Of a stretch of 64,000 nucleotides of DNA, positions 1 to 9,709 are shown piece by piece. The notes under the pieces were generated by a model, which saw only the letters and a list, made by a program, of their open reading frames with translations, was not told the origin of the DNA and searched no databases. The stretch lies in assembly GCF_017814975.1 (NCBI RefSeq), contig NZ_JAGIQA010000028.1, forward strand, positions 44,082 through 108,081, given 5' to 3'. A program made the translations under genes and the position numbers. This DNA comes from Cupriavidus consociatus. GTDB lineage: Bacteria; Pseudomonadota; Gammaproteobacteria; Burkholderiales; Burkholderiaceae. The stretch's first letter is position 1, and every line of letters begins with the position of its first letter.

Positions 1-14
1 GAGTGGAGTCGGCA

Positions 15-1052
15 ATGATGCAATCGGATATCTCGAAGCATGGCTTTCGCGTTGGCTTGTCCAATCCCGCTGACGCCTTGTCCACCTGCTTTTCGACGAG
101 CTACACGGGGATCATCGCTTTCATGGCGGTCGCAACCGAGGGGAGCTTTGCCAGGGCGGGGGAACGACTGGGAGTCGGCCGCTCGGCGGTCTGCCGCAAT
201 GTGCAGAAGCTCGAAACGCAGCTGTGCACACGCCTGTTTCTGCGTACCACGCGATCGACCCGGCTGACGCGGGAGGGCGAGAGGTTCTTCGAGAACTGCA
301 ACCGCGGCGTGGCGCATATCGTCGAGGCGATGAACGACATGCTCGAGTTGCGCCAGGGCCCGCCGCGCGGCTTGCTTCGCATCAGCGCGCCGGTCGACTT
401 CGGGCGCAAGGTCGTCGCACCGCTGCTTTCGCGGTTTGCCGAGGCCTACCCCGACATCGCGGTCGACCTCATGCTGGATGAGAGGCCGGCGGATTTCGCC
501 GGTGCCCAGATCGATGTTGCATTTCGCAGTGGCCGCATCGAGGATTCCAGCATCATCGCGAAGCGGCTGGCCCCGATGCGGACGGTGCTCTGCGCGTCCC
601 GCGCCTACGCCGAACGGCGGGGACTGCCATCCACGCTGGAAGAATTGAGCGAGCACGAGTGCATCAACTTCCGGTATCCCGGCGGCCGTGTCTCCGAGTG
701 GGAGTTCAAGGTCGACGGCCACGTCCGCAAGCACCTTCCGGCGGCCAGGCTGACGTTCAATGACGCGGACCTGGTCTTGCAGGCGGTGCTGGATGGTCGC
801 GGCATCGCGCAGATGGCGGGATACCAGATCCGCGACCCCCTTGCGCGCCATGCGCTGGTCATGGCATTGCCGCGGTATATGCCGGATGACTCCGCCCACT
901 ATATCTGCTACCTGTGCCGGCAGCATTTGCCGAGGCGCATCCGGGTCTTCATCGACTTCGCGACCGAAAAGATCCGCACGCTCGATCGGGACGACCTGGC
1001 AGGCTTCCACTCCGTCGACCCCCAGGACGCTGCGCAGAAGCTGGCCGCTTGA
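15..1052 (+). CDS. LysR-family transcriptional regulator (copy 1)
   Basis: This is a DNA-binding transcription regulator of the LysR family, about 345 residues. The N-terminal winged helix-turn-helix is seen at roughly residues 35-95 (FMAVATEGSFARAGERLG, then RSAVCRNVQKLETQL), followed by the two-lobed effector-binding domain ending in FIDFATEKI. An N-terminal extension of about 30 residues precedes the helix-turn-helix. ATG at 15 or 18 is the likely start; GTG at 3 is in frame and cannot be excluded because upstream DNA is missing. It shares most of its sequence with the LysR gene at 19382-20437, including the rare extension, so the two are paralogues. It lies 323 bp upstream of the giant sensor kinase in the same orientation, and its paralogue also neighbours such a sensor, which suggests a functional link. 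The effector is unknown. Confidence 0.88.
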   Translation: MMQSDISKHGFRVGLSNPADALSTCFSTSYTGIIAFMAVATEGSFARAGERLGVGRSAVCRNVQKLETQLCTRLFLRTTRSTRLTREGERFFENCNRGVAHIVEAMNDMLELRQGPPRGLLRISAPVDFGRKVVAPLLSRFAEAYPDIAVDLMLDERPADFAGAQIDVAFRSGRIEDSSIIAKRLAPMRTVLCASRAYAERRGLPSTLEELSEHECINFRYPGGRVSEWEFKVDGHVRKHLPAARLTFNDADLVLQAVLDGRGIAQMAGYQIRDPLARHALVMALPRYMPDDSAHYICYLCRQHLPRRIRVFIDFATEKIRTLDRDDLAGFHSVDPQDAAQKLAA

Positions 1053-1375
1053 GCAGCGTCCGCTGGCCCGCCCTGTCCCGACCGGCAAATTGCGCCGGTG
1101 TTGTCACACGCGAGAAGTTCGACATGACTGCATGTGCCCTTCGCACTACCCGCAAACACGGCGGGATGCGAACGGCGGCTCCCGACTAACCACTACAGGA
1201 CCGTCGCCGAGGTGTATTCTCTAGCATGCTGCATTTGCAGCCCTGTTGATCGAGAAGATGCCGTGTTGTACCTCGCTTCCGGTGCGTATCCGGGTCGACC
1301 GAATCGGACCTGTCTGATATCCGGTCGCATGTCAGGTGGCAGCCTGATGACAGTGCGGCAGACGGAGAGCTGCAA
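1053..1375. other. Intergenic region before giant sensor gene
   Basis: This gap of 323 bp separates the LysR gene from the giant sensor. I see no convincing coding sequence in any frame; reading frames here are short and lack family motifs. It probably contains the sensor promoter and 5' leader, but I could not pick out a reliable -35/-10 pair. A weak purine-rich stretch (cggagag) lies about 10 nt before the ATG at 1376. Confidence 0.5.
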
Positions 1376-4300
1376 ATGGTTCAGGCGCCGACGGCTAGCA
1401 CCCCCCAGGTTTTGCGGGACCAAGCTTCGTGGGACGATGGCGAACGCGTTTTCTGCCGAGCGGTGCGCTCGACCGGCGGCGTTGCCCAGCCCGTGCTGCT
1501 CGCCCAGCCGGCAGCCGAGCATCCCTTGCCCGCCACGCTGGATCGCCTCGCGCACGAGCTTGATCTGAAAGACGAACTGGATGGTGCGTGGGCGGCGCGC
1601 CCGGTGGAGATCTTGCGCGAGGCCGGCTGCACCATGCTGGTGCTGGAGGACCCGGGCGGTGAGCCGCTTTCGCGCCTGCTCGGCGCGCCGATGGAAGTGG
1701 CGGATTTCCTGCGGCTCGCCATCGGCATCGCTGCGGCGCTGGGCAAGCTGCATCGACGCGGCCTGGTACACAAGGATCTCAAGCCGGCTCACATCCTGGT
1801 GAACTGCGCCGACGGTCACGCGCGCCTGACCGGTTTCGGCCTCGCCTCGCGGCTGCCGCGCGAGCGGCAAGCGCCTGAGCCGCCCGAGACCATTGCCGGC
1901 ACGCTGGCCTATATGGCGCCCGAGCAGACCGGCCGGATGAATCGCTCGATCGATTCGCGCAGCGACCTCTATGCGATGGGCGTGACGCTGTACGAGATGT
2001 TGACCGGCGCGCTGCCATTCGCGGCCGCCGATCCCATGGAATGGGTGCATTGCCATATCGCGCGCCAGCCGATGCCGCCCGGTGCCCGGGAGGCGAACAT
2101 CCCGGCCATGATCTCGGACATCGTGCTGAAGCTGCTCGCCAAGACTGCAGAGGAGCGCTACCAGACCGCCGCTGGTGTCGGGCACGATCTGCAGCGTTGC
2201 CTGGATGACTGGCACCGGCAGCACAGCATTGCAAATTTTCCGCTGGACGAAGACGGCACGCCCGACCGCCTGCTCATTCCCGAGAAGCTGTATGGACGCG
2301 AGCGCGAGGTCGACACCCTGGTGGCCGCGTTCAACCGCACAGTCAGCAAGGGCGTGCCGGAGCTGGTGCTGGTCTCCGGATATTCCGGCATCGGCAAATC
2401 CTCGGTCGTCAACGAGCTGCACAAGGTATTGGTGCCGCCGCGCGGGCTGTTTGCGTCCGGCAAGTTTGACCAGTACAAGCGCGACATTCCCTATTCGACG
2501 CTGGTGCAGGCATTCCAGGGCCTGGTGCGGCCACTGCTTGGCAAACGCGACACCGAGTTGGCGAGCTGGCGCGCCGCCTTGCTGGAGGCGCTGGAGCCGA
2601 ATGCCCGGCTCATGACCGATCTGATCCCCGAGCTGAAGCTGATCATCGGTGAGCCGCCGCCGGTGCCGATACTCGAGCCCCAGCAGGCGCAACGCCGCTT
2701 CCTGCTGGTGTTCCGGCGTTTCATCAGTGTGTTTGCGCGGGCGGAACACCCGCTCGCATTATTTCTTGACGATCTGCAGTGGTTGGACGTCGCGACGCTC
2801 GACCTGCTGGAAGATCTGCTGACAGGATCGGACCTTCGGCACTTGATGCTGATCGGCGCCTACCGCGACAACGAAGTCGATGCTACGCATCCGCTAATGG
2901 TCAAGCTGCAGGCGATCCGGAACGCCGGGATCAGGATCGAAGCCATCACGCTGGCACCGCTCGCCAGTGTACATATCACGCAGTTGATCAATGAGGCGCT
3001 GCATTGCGAGCCGGGCCGCATCGAGGGACTGGCGCAGCTGGTGCATAACAAGACCGGCGGCAATCCGTTCTTCGTAATCCAGTTCCTGCACGCGCTTGTC
3101 GAGGAAAACCTGCTCGCCTTCGATCACGACGCGAGGCAATGGCGTTGGGATTCCGAGCGCATCCATGCCAAGGGTTACACCGACAATGTGGTGGACCTGA
3201 TGGCTGGCAAGCTGACCCGCCTGCCGGCTTGGACGCAGCAGGCGATGCAGCAGCTTGCCTGCCTCGGCAACGTGGCCGGCGTCGCCGCGCTGTCTACCGT
3301 TCTCGGGATGCCGGAGGCGCAGGTTCACGTGGCGCTGTGGGACGCGATCCGCCAGGAACTGGTCGAGCGGCAGGAGACCTTCTACGCCTTTGTCCATGAC
3401 CGTGTCCATGAAGCTGCCTACTCACTGATCCCGGAAGCCTCGCGCGCCGATGCCCATCTGCGCATCGGACGCCTGCTTGCCGCACAGACGCCCCCCGAAA
3501 GGCGCGAGGAGGCCATCTTTGAGATCACGGGCCAGCTCAATCGGGGTGCTGCGCTGATCACCGCACAGGACGAACGCCAGCAGCTGGCAGAATTCAATTT
3601 GCTCGCAGGCCAGCGCGCCAAGGCATCCACCGCCTATGCCTCAGCCCTGACCTATCTGGTCAGCGGTGCCGATCTGTTGGATGACGAGTGCTGGCAGAGC
3701 CGGCATGACCTGAGGTTTGCACTGGAGCTGAACCGGGCCGAATGCGAGTTCCTGACCGGGCAATTGTCGGTGGCCGATGAGCGCCTGGCGGCGCTGTCGG
3801 AGCGCGCCACTAATATGGTCGAAAAAGCCCTCGTCGCGTGCCTGCAACTGGACGTCTACCTGGTCCTGGATCGAAGCGACCGCGCGGTCGAGGTCTGTCT
3901 CGCCTACCTGCGGCATGTCGGCATCGAGTGGTCGCCGCATCCGGACGATAACGAGGTGCGACACGAATACGATCGCATCTGGTCTCAACTTGGCGACCGG
4001 ACCATCGAGGAACTCGTCGATCTGCCGCTGATGGAGGATGCCGCCTCCCTCGGCACGGTCGAGGCGCTGAGCAAGCTGTTCGCGCCGGCCTTGCAGACGG
4101 ACGCAAATCTGGCTTGTCTGACGATCTGCAAGGCGGTTAGCCTCAGCCTCGAGCGGGGCAACTGCGATGCCTCATGCGTGCTCTATGCGAATGTCGGCCG
4201 GGTCGCGGGTCGGCGTTTCGGTGACCACCAGGCTGGATACCGGTTCGGCCTGCTGGGATGCGAGCTCGTCGACCGACGCGGGCTAAAGCGCTTTGAAGCC

Positions 4301-6922
4301 AAGACCTTTCTGTGCTTCTCGATCTTTGTCGTGCGCTGGCTGAAGCCCGTGAAGACCTGCCGTGAACTGTTGCGCCGTGCCTTTGCCGCCGCGAACCGGA
4401 TCGGGGACCTTCCCTATGGCGCATACGCGGGAAACAGCCTCAACTCCGACCTGCTCTTCGCCGGCGAGCCACTGGCCGAGGTACAGCGCGAAGCAGAGCG
4501 CGGCCTTGCCTACGCCGAGAAAGTACGCTTTGGCCTCGTCATCGACTTCATCAACACGCAACTCGCGCTGGTCCGGATGCTACGCGGCCTGACGCCGAGG
4601 TTCGGTTGCCTTGATGACAAGCAGTTCGAGGAATCCGAAACCGAAGCCCATCTGGCAGGCAGCCCTGACTTGGCTCTGGCCGAGTGCTGGTACTGGACCC
4701 GCAAGCTCCAAGCGTGCTATCTCGCCGGCGACTATGCGTCGGCAATGGCGGCGGCAGCGAAAGCGCAACCGCTGCTCTGGACCTCGTCCTCGTTCTTTGA
4801 GGAAGCCGAATATCACTACTACGGCGCATTGACTCACGCGGCCTGGTGCGATTTCGCCCCGGTCAGCGAGCGGACGCGGCACCTGGAAGCAATGGCTGCA
4901 CATCATCGCGACCTCCAGATCTGGGCACAACACTGTCCGGACAACTTTGCGGACCGCGCCACGCTTGTCGCTGCTGAGATCGCCCGCGTAACTGGCAACG
5001 TAGTGGAGGCCGAACACTTCTACGAGCAGGCCATCCATGCAGCGCAGGAAAGCGGTTTCGTCCACAGCGAGGCGCTCGCCAACGAACTCGCATCCCGCTT
5101 CTACGCAGCGCGCGGCCTGAAAAAGATCGCCCGTGTGTATTTGCAGGATGCCCGCTACGGCTACCTGCGCTGGGGCGCCGATGGGAAGGTGCGGCAACTC
5201 GAGGAGAGCTATCCCTACTTGAGGACGGAAGAAACTGCACCCGGTCCGACGAGCACCATGGCAACTCCGGTGGAGCACCTCGATCTCGCGACCGTACTCA
5301 AGGTATCGCAGGCCGCCTCGGGCGACATCGTGCTGGACAATCTGATCGACATGGTCATGCGCACGGCCATCGAACAGGCTGGCGCCGAACGCGGCCTACT
5401 GATCCTGGCGGACGACGGCGAGCATCGGATTGCCGCGGAGGCAACGACCGGCGGCGGCGCGCCCCGGCTACAGCTGCGCAATGAGCCGGTGAGCGCCGCG
5501 ATACTGCCCGAGTCCGTTCTCTACCACGTGCTTCGTACCCGGGAAAGCATCGTTCTCGACGATGCGGCGTCCGAGCCTTCGTTTGAGGCGGATCCCTACA
5601 TCCGTCAGCACTGTGCCCGCTCCATTCTGTGCATGCCTCTGATGAACCAGGCAAAGCTGACCGGCGCACTCTATCTGGAGAACAACCTGACGGCGCGCGT
5701 GTTCAGCCCCGCCCGGATCGCCGTACTGAAGCTTGTTGCCTCGCAAGCTTCGAGTTCGCTGGAGAATGCGCGTCTGTACCGTGACTTGGCAGAGCGAGAA
5801 GCCAAGATCCGCCGCCTGGTCGATGCCAACATTATCGGCATCATTGTCTGGAACGCCGGCGGTGACATCATCGAAGCCAACGATGCATTTCTTCGAATGG
5901 TCGGATACGAGCGCGAGGACCTGATCTCGGGACGCGTGCGCTGGACCGACCTGACGCCCGAGGAACTGCGTGCCGACAGCGAACAGGCGCTGGCGCATGC
6001 CGTACGCACGGGCAGCGCCCTGCCTTTCGAGAAGGAGTACATCAGGAAGGATGGCAGCCGCTTGCCCGTCATCGTCGGCCTGGCCATGTTCGCGGACGAC
6101 TTCGCGGACAACCGCAAGGAAGGCGTCGCGTTCGTGCTCGACCTGACGGAACGCAAGCAGGCGGAAGAGCGCGTACGGGAGAGCGAGCGGCGTTACCGGG
6201 ACGTGCAGACCGAACTGGCGCATGCGAACCGGCTGGCCACCATGGGACAACTCACGGCCTCGATCGCACATGAAGTGAACCAGCCAATTGCCGCGACGGT
6301 GACCAATGCCGAGGCGGCGTTGCGCTGGCTGGGCGCCCAGCCGCCCGATATCGATGAGGTCGGCCAGGTGCTGGGACGGATCATCAAGGATACCAATCGG
6401 GCTGGCGATGTGCTGCGGCGCATCCGCGAGCTGGTGAGGAAGGCGCCACCGCGCAAGGAACCGGTGGATATCAACGAGGCGATCCGCGAGGTAATCGAGC
6501 TGACCCGGGGCGAGACCGCGAAGAGCGGCGCCGAGGTCCAGACCCGGCTCGCCGACGGTTTGCCATTGATCGAAGGCGATCGGGTCGAACTGCAGCAAGT
6601 GCTGCTCAACCTGATCATTAACGCGCTCGAGGCGATGCGCGAGGTCAGCGATGGCGTCCGCGAACTGCGCATCAGCAGCGAAGAGGCCGACGCCGGCTGT
6701 GTGCTTGTGACCGTGCGCGATTCGGGACCGGGTTTTGAATCGCAAAGCGCCGAGCAGGCGTTCGCACCGTTCTACACCACCAAGCCGACAGGTCTCGGGA
6801 TGGGGCTGTCTATCTGTCGTTCAATCATTGATACGCATGGTGGCGAGCTGTCGCTCGGCAATGGCATGCCCCACGGTGCTGTGGTGCGGTTCACCGTGCT
6901 TGCCTGCCGAGATGCATCGTGA
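1376..6922 (+). CDS. Giant kinase-like/AAA ATPase/GAF/PAS/histidine kinase sensor (copy 1)
   Basis: This 1,848-residue signalling protein combines a Ser/Thr-kinase-like domain, an AAA ATPase and a hybrid sensor histidine kinase. The kinase-like domain (about 60-285) has the catalytic-loop motif HKDLKP at 132-137. The DFG motif reads TGFG (152-155), and no clear glycine-rich loop or VAIK lysine is visible, so it may be a pseudokinase. The ATPase (about 305-580) has Walker A GYSGIGKS from residue 335. A long helical, TPR-like region (about 600-1290) follows. Then come GAF (about 1310-1470), PAS (about 1478-1592), HisKA with phospho-acceptor His1632 (SIAHEVNQP) and a HATPase domain to the end (DSGPGF, GLGMGLSICRSI). 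No transmembrane segment is evident, so it is probably cytoplasmic. No response regulator is encoded nearby, so the partner is unknown. A close paralogue lies at 21098-26612. Confidence 0.92.
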   Translation: MVQAPTASTPQVLRDQASWDDGERVFCRAVRSTGGVAQPVLLAQPAAEHPLPATLDRLAHELDLKDELDGAWAARPVEILREAGCTMLVLEDPGGEPLSRLLGAPMEVADFLRLAIGIAAALGKLHRRGLVHKDLKPAHILVNCADGHARLTGFGLASRLPRERQAPEPPETIAGTLAYMAPEQTGRMNRSIDSRSDLYAMGVTLYEMLTGALPFAAADPMEWVHCHIARQPMPPGAREANIPAMISDIVLKLLAKTAEERYQTAAGVGHDLQRCLDDWHRQHSIANFPLDEDGTPDRLLIPEKLYGREREVDTLVAAFNRTVSKGVPELVLVSGYSGIGKSSVVNELHKVLVPPRGLFASGKFDQYKRDIPYSTLVQAFQGLVRPLLGKRDTELASWRAALLEALEPNARLMTDLIPELKLIIGEPPPVPILEPQQAQRRFLLVFRRFISVFARAEHPLALFLDDLQWLDVATLDLLEDLLTGSDLRHLMLIGAYRDNEVDATHPLMVKLQAIRNAGIRIEAITLAPLASVHITQLINEALHCEPGRIEGLAQLVHNKTGGNPFFVIQFLHALVEENLLAFDHDARQWRWDSERIHAKGYTDNVVDLMAGKLTRLPAWTQQAMQQLACLGNVAGVAALSTVLGMPEAQVHVALWDAIRQELVERQETFYAFVHDRVHEAAYSLIPEASRADAHLRIGRLLAAQTPPERREEAIFEITGQLNRGAALITAQDERQQLAEFNLLAGQRAKASTAYASALTYLVSGADLLDDECWQSRHDLRFALELNRAECEFLTGQLSVADERLAALSERATNMVEKALVACLQLDVYLVLDRSDRAVEVCLAYLRHVGIEWSPHPDDNEVRHEYDRIWSQLGDRTIEELVDLPLMEDAASLGTVEALSKLFAPALQTDANLACLTICKAVSLSLERGNCDASCVLYANVGRVAGRRFGDHQAGYRFGLLGCELVDRRGLKRFEAKTFLCFSIFVVRWLKPVKTCRELLRRAFAAANRIGDLPYGAYAGNSLNSDLLFAGEPLAEVQREAERGLAYAEKVRFGLVIDFINTQLALVRMLRGLTPRFGCLDDKQFEESETEAHLAGSPDLALAECWYWTRKLQACYLAGDYASAMAAAAKAQPLLWTSSSFFEEAEYHYYGALTHAAWCDFAPVSERTRHLEAMAAHHRDLQIWAQHCPDNFADRATLVAAEIARVTGNVVEAEHFYEQAIHAAQESGFVHSEALANELASRFYAARGLKKIARVYLQDARYGYLRWGADGKVRQLEESYPYLRTEETAPGPTSTMATPVEHLDLATVLKVSQAASGDIVLDNLIDMVMRTAIEQAGAERGLLILADDGEHRIAAEATTGGGAPRLQLRNEPVSAAILPESVLYHVLRTRESIVLDDAASEPSFEADPYIRQHCARSILCMPLMNQAKLTGALYLENNLTARVFSPARIAVLKLVASQASSSLENARLYRDLAEREAKIRRLVDANIIGIIVWNAGGDIIEANDAFLRMVGYEREDLISGRVRWTDLTPEELRADSEQALAHAVRTGSALPFEKEYIRKDGSRLPVIVGLAMFADDFADNRKEGVAFVLDLTERKQAEERVRESERRYRDVQTELAHANRLATMGQLTASIAHEVNQPIAATVTNAEAALRWLGAQPPDIDEVGQVLGRIIKDTNRAGDVLRRIRELVRKAPPRKEPVDINEAIREVIELTRGETAKSGAEVQTRLADGLPLIEGDRVELQQVLLNLIINALEAMREVSDGVRELRISSEEADAGCVLVTVRDSGPGFESQSAEQAFAPFYTTKPTGLGMGLSICRSIIDTHGGELSLGNGMPHGAVVRFTVLACRDAS

Positions 6923-6968
6923 TGGTCCCACCGATTGTCGCGCCCCTAACGGAGGGAAATGCGAGACC

Positions 6969-6996
6969 AGCTTGCTGACCACATGGTCAGCAAGCT
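6969..6996. terminator. Strong hairpin between convergent genes
   Basis: A perfect 12-bp stem (agcttgctgacc / ggtcagcaagct) with a 4-nt loop (acat) sits 47 bp after the giant sensor stop codon and about 90 bp before the end of the convergent NADH dehydrogenase gene. The position fits a bidirectional transcription terminator. The sequence after the stem is pyrimidine-rich (ctcttctcc) rather than a pure T tract, so intrinsic termination is likely but not certain. Confidence 0.6.
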
Positions 6997-7089
6997 CTCT
7001 TCTCCCGCGCGAGAGCGCAGGTGTGGGACAACAAAGTCAGCCGACGATCGATGGCGAAGTGTCGGCCCCGTAGGAAGGATGAGAATGCC

Positions 7090-8298
7090 TCAGGCGTATG
7101 TGACGTTGGGATTTCCCGCGGCCAGCGCCTGCTCGCGGTCCGCAGCCGGCGGATAGATCCACTGGGTATTGATCAGCAGTTTGCGTTCCTTGCCTTCGGC
7201 GTGCGTCAGCTTGACCTGCCGATCCCAGCCCTCGGTATAGACCGCGCCCCACTCGCCCAGGTCCAGGCAGGTGGCATAGAAATCCTGTCGGTACGCGATC
7301 GTCGGCAAGCCCAGCAGGTCGGCGGCAACGTTATGGCCGGCGAATCGCCCCATGAACAACGCATGCTGGCACGACATCAGCGAATAGTGCTCGTCGTCAT
7401 CGGTCAGCGCTCGCACGACATCGCCGGCGCCGAACACATCTTTTGTGCCGGTCACGCGCAGGTCCGCGGTCACTTCCATGCGGCCCTGGCGGTCGAGGTG
7501 CGGCGAGACTTGCGCCGTCAATCCGCTGGCAATCATGCCGCCCGTCCAGATGACGGTGCCCGCGTCGATCCGTTCACCGGTCGCGGTCACCACGCCGGCG
7601 GCATCCACGGAGACAACGCCTGCGCCAACCCGGGTTTCGATGCCGAGCTGGTCCAGTGCTTGCAGGATCTGCGGGCGCGGGCCGGGCCCGAGATCCGGGC
7701 CGATCGCCTCAGCGCGCTCCACGATCACGATGCGGGGGCGCACGCCATCGCCGAGAATCGCGCGCAGCCGCTGCGGCAGTTCGGTCGCTACCTCCAGCCC
7801 TGTAAAGCCGCCACCGACGACGACAAAGGTATTGCGCCGCGGCTCATCCGCCTGCGATGACAGGCGTTCCAGATGTTCGCGCAATGCCACCGCTTCATGC
7901 AACTGGTCCACCGCGAACGCGTGCTCGACAAGGCCCGGCAGCGGCGGACGGAACAGGCGGCTGCCGCTGGTAAGGACCAGGCGCTCGTAGCCTTCGGTCC
8001 TGGTCTGGCCACCGGCCGTGCTGATTTCGACGCAATGGTCCGCGGCATGGATGCGCTCAACCGTACCTTCGATGAATTTCACGCCGACGGCATCGAGCAA
8101 CGGCATGAATGGCACCGCCATCTGCTCGGGGTGGGCTTCGTGCAGGCGCGGACGGACGTGGAGCTCGGGGCGCGGTGAAACGAGCGTAATCTCGACATCC
8201 GCAGCAGCATCGCGCTGCATATCAACAACGCGCGCAGCGCCGAGCGCTGTCCACAGTCCGGCAAAGCCGCCGCCGACAATCAGGATCCTACGTTTCAT
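7090..8298 (-). CDS. Type II NADH dehydrogenase-like FAD-dependent oxidoreductase
   Basis: This 402-residue flavoprotein belongs to the NDH-2 / pyridine nucleotide-disulphide reductase family, which passes electrons from NAD(P)H to a quinone at the inner face of the membrane. The FAD-binding motif ILIVGGGFAGL is at the extreme N-terminus, a second dinucleotide-binding motif (VVVGGGFTGLEVATEL) is near the middle, and the C-terminal FAD-contact motif GAGDVV is present. The ATG at 8298 is chosen because the FAD motif begins three residues later and gaggtaac lies just upstream; the in-frame extension to 8451 has no family similarity. It is transcribed in the same direction as the cupin and AhpD-like genes upstream of it (159 bp gap). 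Substrate specificity is inferred from the family only. Confidence 0.85.
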   Translation of the reverse strand: MKRRILIVGGGFAGLWTALGAARVVDMQRDAAADVEITLVSPRPELHVRPRLHEAHPEQMAVPFMPLLDAVGVKFIEGTVERIHAADHCVEISTAGGQTRTEGYERLVLTSGSRLFRPPLPGLVEHAFAVDQLHEAVALREHLERLSSQADEPRRNTFVVVGGGFTGLEVATELPQRLRAILGDGVRPRIVIVERAEAIGPDLGPGPRPQILQALDQLGIETRVGAGVVSVDAAGVVTATGERIDAGTVIWTGGMIASGLTAQVSPHLDRQGRMEVTADLRVTGTKDVFGAGDVVRALTDDDEHYSLMSCQHALFMGRFAGHNVAADLLGLPTIAYRQDFYATCLDLGEWGAVYTEGWDRQVKLTHAEGKERKLLINTQWIYPPAADREQALAAGNPNVTYA

Positions 8299-8457
8299 GG
8301 TTGTTACCTCGCTTCTTGCAGTTGCAGAGATTCCAGCCACCGACACATGGGGGCTGAACGATGCATGACGCCGGCCGCGCGGCGCGAGACCGGCGGATTC
8401 CGGGTCGTATGGGGGATCGGGCCGTGGCATTCCACCAGCCCGGGAGAACACCTAGCC

Positions 8458-8859
8458 CTACATTACCGGGGTGAAGACCGGCGCCCCCTGCTTCTTGATC
8501 AGGAACACGACGAACTTCGCCGGCTTGCTATTGCTGGCATTGCGCCCGACGGTGTGGAGATCGTCCGGGCCTTCATAGAAGGTTTCGCCCGCCTTGAGCG
8601 TGACTTCCTTGCCGCCCTTCACGCCCATGACAATGCTGCCCTCGAGCACATAGACGAACGCGTGCGCATCATGACGATGGACAGGGTCGTAGCCGCCGGG
8701 CGGGTACTCCACCGTGATCATTTCCACTTCCTTGCCGGGATAATCGGGCAAGGCCTTCGTGGTCAACGGTTTGACCACCACGTCCGGTGGCGCTGCGTTG
8801 GCCAGCTGCGCCGACATCAGCAGCATCAGGCTTGCCGCCATGGCCATCCTACGTTTCAT
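8458..8859 (-). CDS. Periplasmic cupin-domain protein
   Basis: A 133-residue protein with a cleavable N-terminal signal peptide (about residues 1-22, ending ANAAPP) and a single cupin domain. Metal-ligand-type residues are seen in HRHDAHAFVYVLEG and later in GPDDLHTVG. Single-domain cupins of this kind bind a metal or a small ligand; the substrate is unknown. The ATG at 8859 is used because the signal peptide starts there and ggagtg precedes it. It begins 4 bp after the stop of the AhpD-like gene, with its ribosome binding site inside that gene's last codons, so the two are co-transcribed and probably translationally coupled. Confidence 0.8.
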   Translation of the reverse strand: MKRRMAMAASLMLLMSAQLANAAPPDVVVKPLTTKALPDYPGKEVEMITVEYPPGGYDPVHRHDAHAFVYVLEGSIVMGVKGGKEVTLKAGETFYEGPDDLHTVGRNASNSKPAKFVVFLIKKQGAPVFTPVM

Positions 8860-8863
8860 GGCA

Positions 8864-9343
8864 TCACTCCAGATTGGCCTTTTCCAGCCCGAACGTCTTG
8901 TCAAAGGAACCCGGGACCATGCGGAACGCGACATTCAATCGGTTCCATGTGTTGATGGTGCCCACCAGCAAAGTGAGGTCGGATAGCTCCTTCTCGGAAT
9001 ATTGGGTGCGCACGCGCTCGTAGACTCCGTCGGGCACGCCTTCGGCAGATAGCTGGGTCAACGCCTCGGTCCATGCCAGCGCAGCGCGCTCGCGCGGCGA
9101 GAACAGTGTCGATTCGCGCCAGATCGCCACATGATGCAGCCTCAGCTCGCGCTCGCCGTGGATTTTCGCCATCTTGATATGCATGTCGACGCAGAACGCA
9201 CAGCCGTTGATCTGTGACGCGCGAATCTCGACGAGCTCGCGAACGGGTTCCTCGATCGTCGTTTTCGGGAACAGGCTGTTGAGCTCCACGAGCTTCTTCA
9301 ACAGTTCCGGGGACTGCTCAAAATAGTTGAGACGTTGCGCCAT
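8864..9343 (-). CDS. Carboxymuconolactone decarboxylase / AhpD-like protein
   Basis: A 159-residue alkylhydroperoxidase-D-like protein. The redox-active motif is visible as GCAFCVDMHIKMA (CxxC followed by histidine), characteristic of the CMD/AhpD family, where the cysteines reduce peroxides or act as a thiol relay. The ATG at 9343 is supported by a good ribosome binding site (caggagag) 5-6 nt upstream; earlier in-frame starts precede a non-homologous extension. It is the first gene of a leftward operon with the cupin gene and faces the GAF-PAS-histidine kinase gene across a 366-bp divergent region. A role in oxidative or electrophile stress is likely from the family. Confidence 0.87.
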   Translation of the reverse strand: MAQRLNYFEQSPELLKKLVELNSLFPKTTIEEPVRELVEIRASQINGCAFCVDMHIKMAKIHGERELRLHHVAIWRESTLFSPRERAALAWTEALTQLSAEGVPDGVYERVRTQYSEKELSDLTLLVGTINTWNRLNVAFRMVPGSFDKTFGLEKANLE

Positions 9344-9709
9344 GATCTCTCCTGCTGAGTTGGCGGGGATGCTCGCCGGACCTGCGCTGGATTGCTGCAG
9401 GCACCGCTTGGAGAGAATCGTAGCCTTTGACCCGTGGCTCCAGTAGTGCCTCCAAGATACCCACTCTGTTGCCGTGTCGACACCAATCGGAGCCAATGGG
9501 GCGATTCTTGCGGAGATAACGGGGGCCAAGGCGGCGACGAGAGACCATCCTGCCACGTGGAATGGGAACCGAAGGTCACGTCGTGATCGGCCTGGACAGG
9601 GTCTACTATTTAAGCCAAACCAGGCACTCGCCATCGGCTCGGGCGAGCACTCGGATGTCGACGAGAACAGGATAAGATCAAGTCAATCCTTCACAGGGCA
9701 ATATCAACC
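9344..9709. other. Divergent promoter region
   Basis: This 366-bp region separates the leftward AhpD-like/cupin operon from the rightward GAF-PAS-histidine kinase gene. No supported coding sequence is present. It should contain promoters for both directions; I could not assign convincing -35/-10 pairs or a clear dyad. Confidence 0.5.

Noticed and set aside
1193..2749. Long open frame (518 codons) on the minus strand
   Set aside because: It lies opposite the kinase and ATPase domains of the giant sensor, has no family motifs and is a typical high-GC mirror frame. The same applies to long frames opposite other genes, such as 5468-6745, 25232-26629 and 36223-37833.
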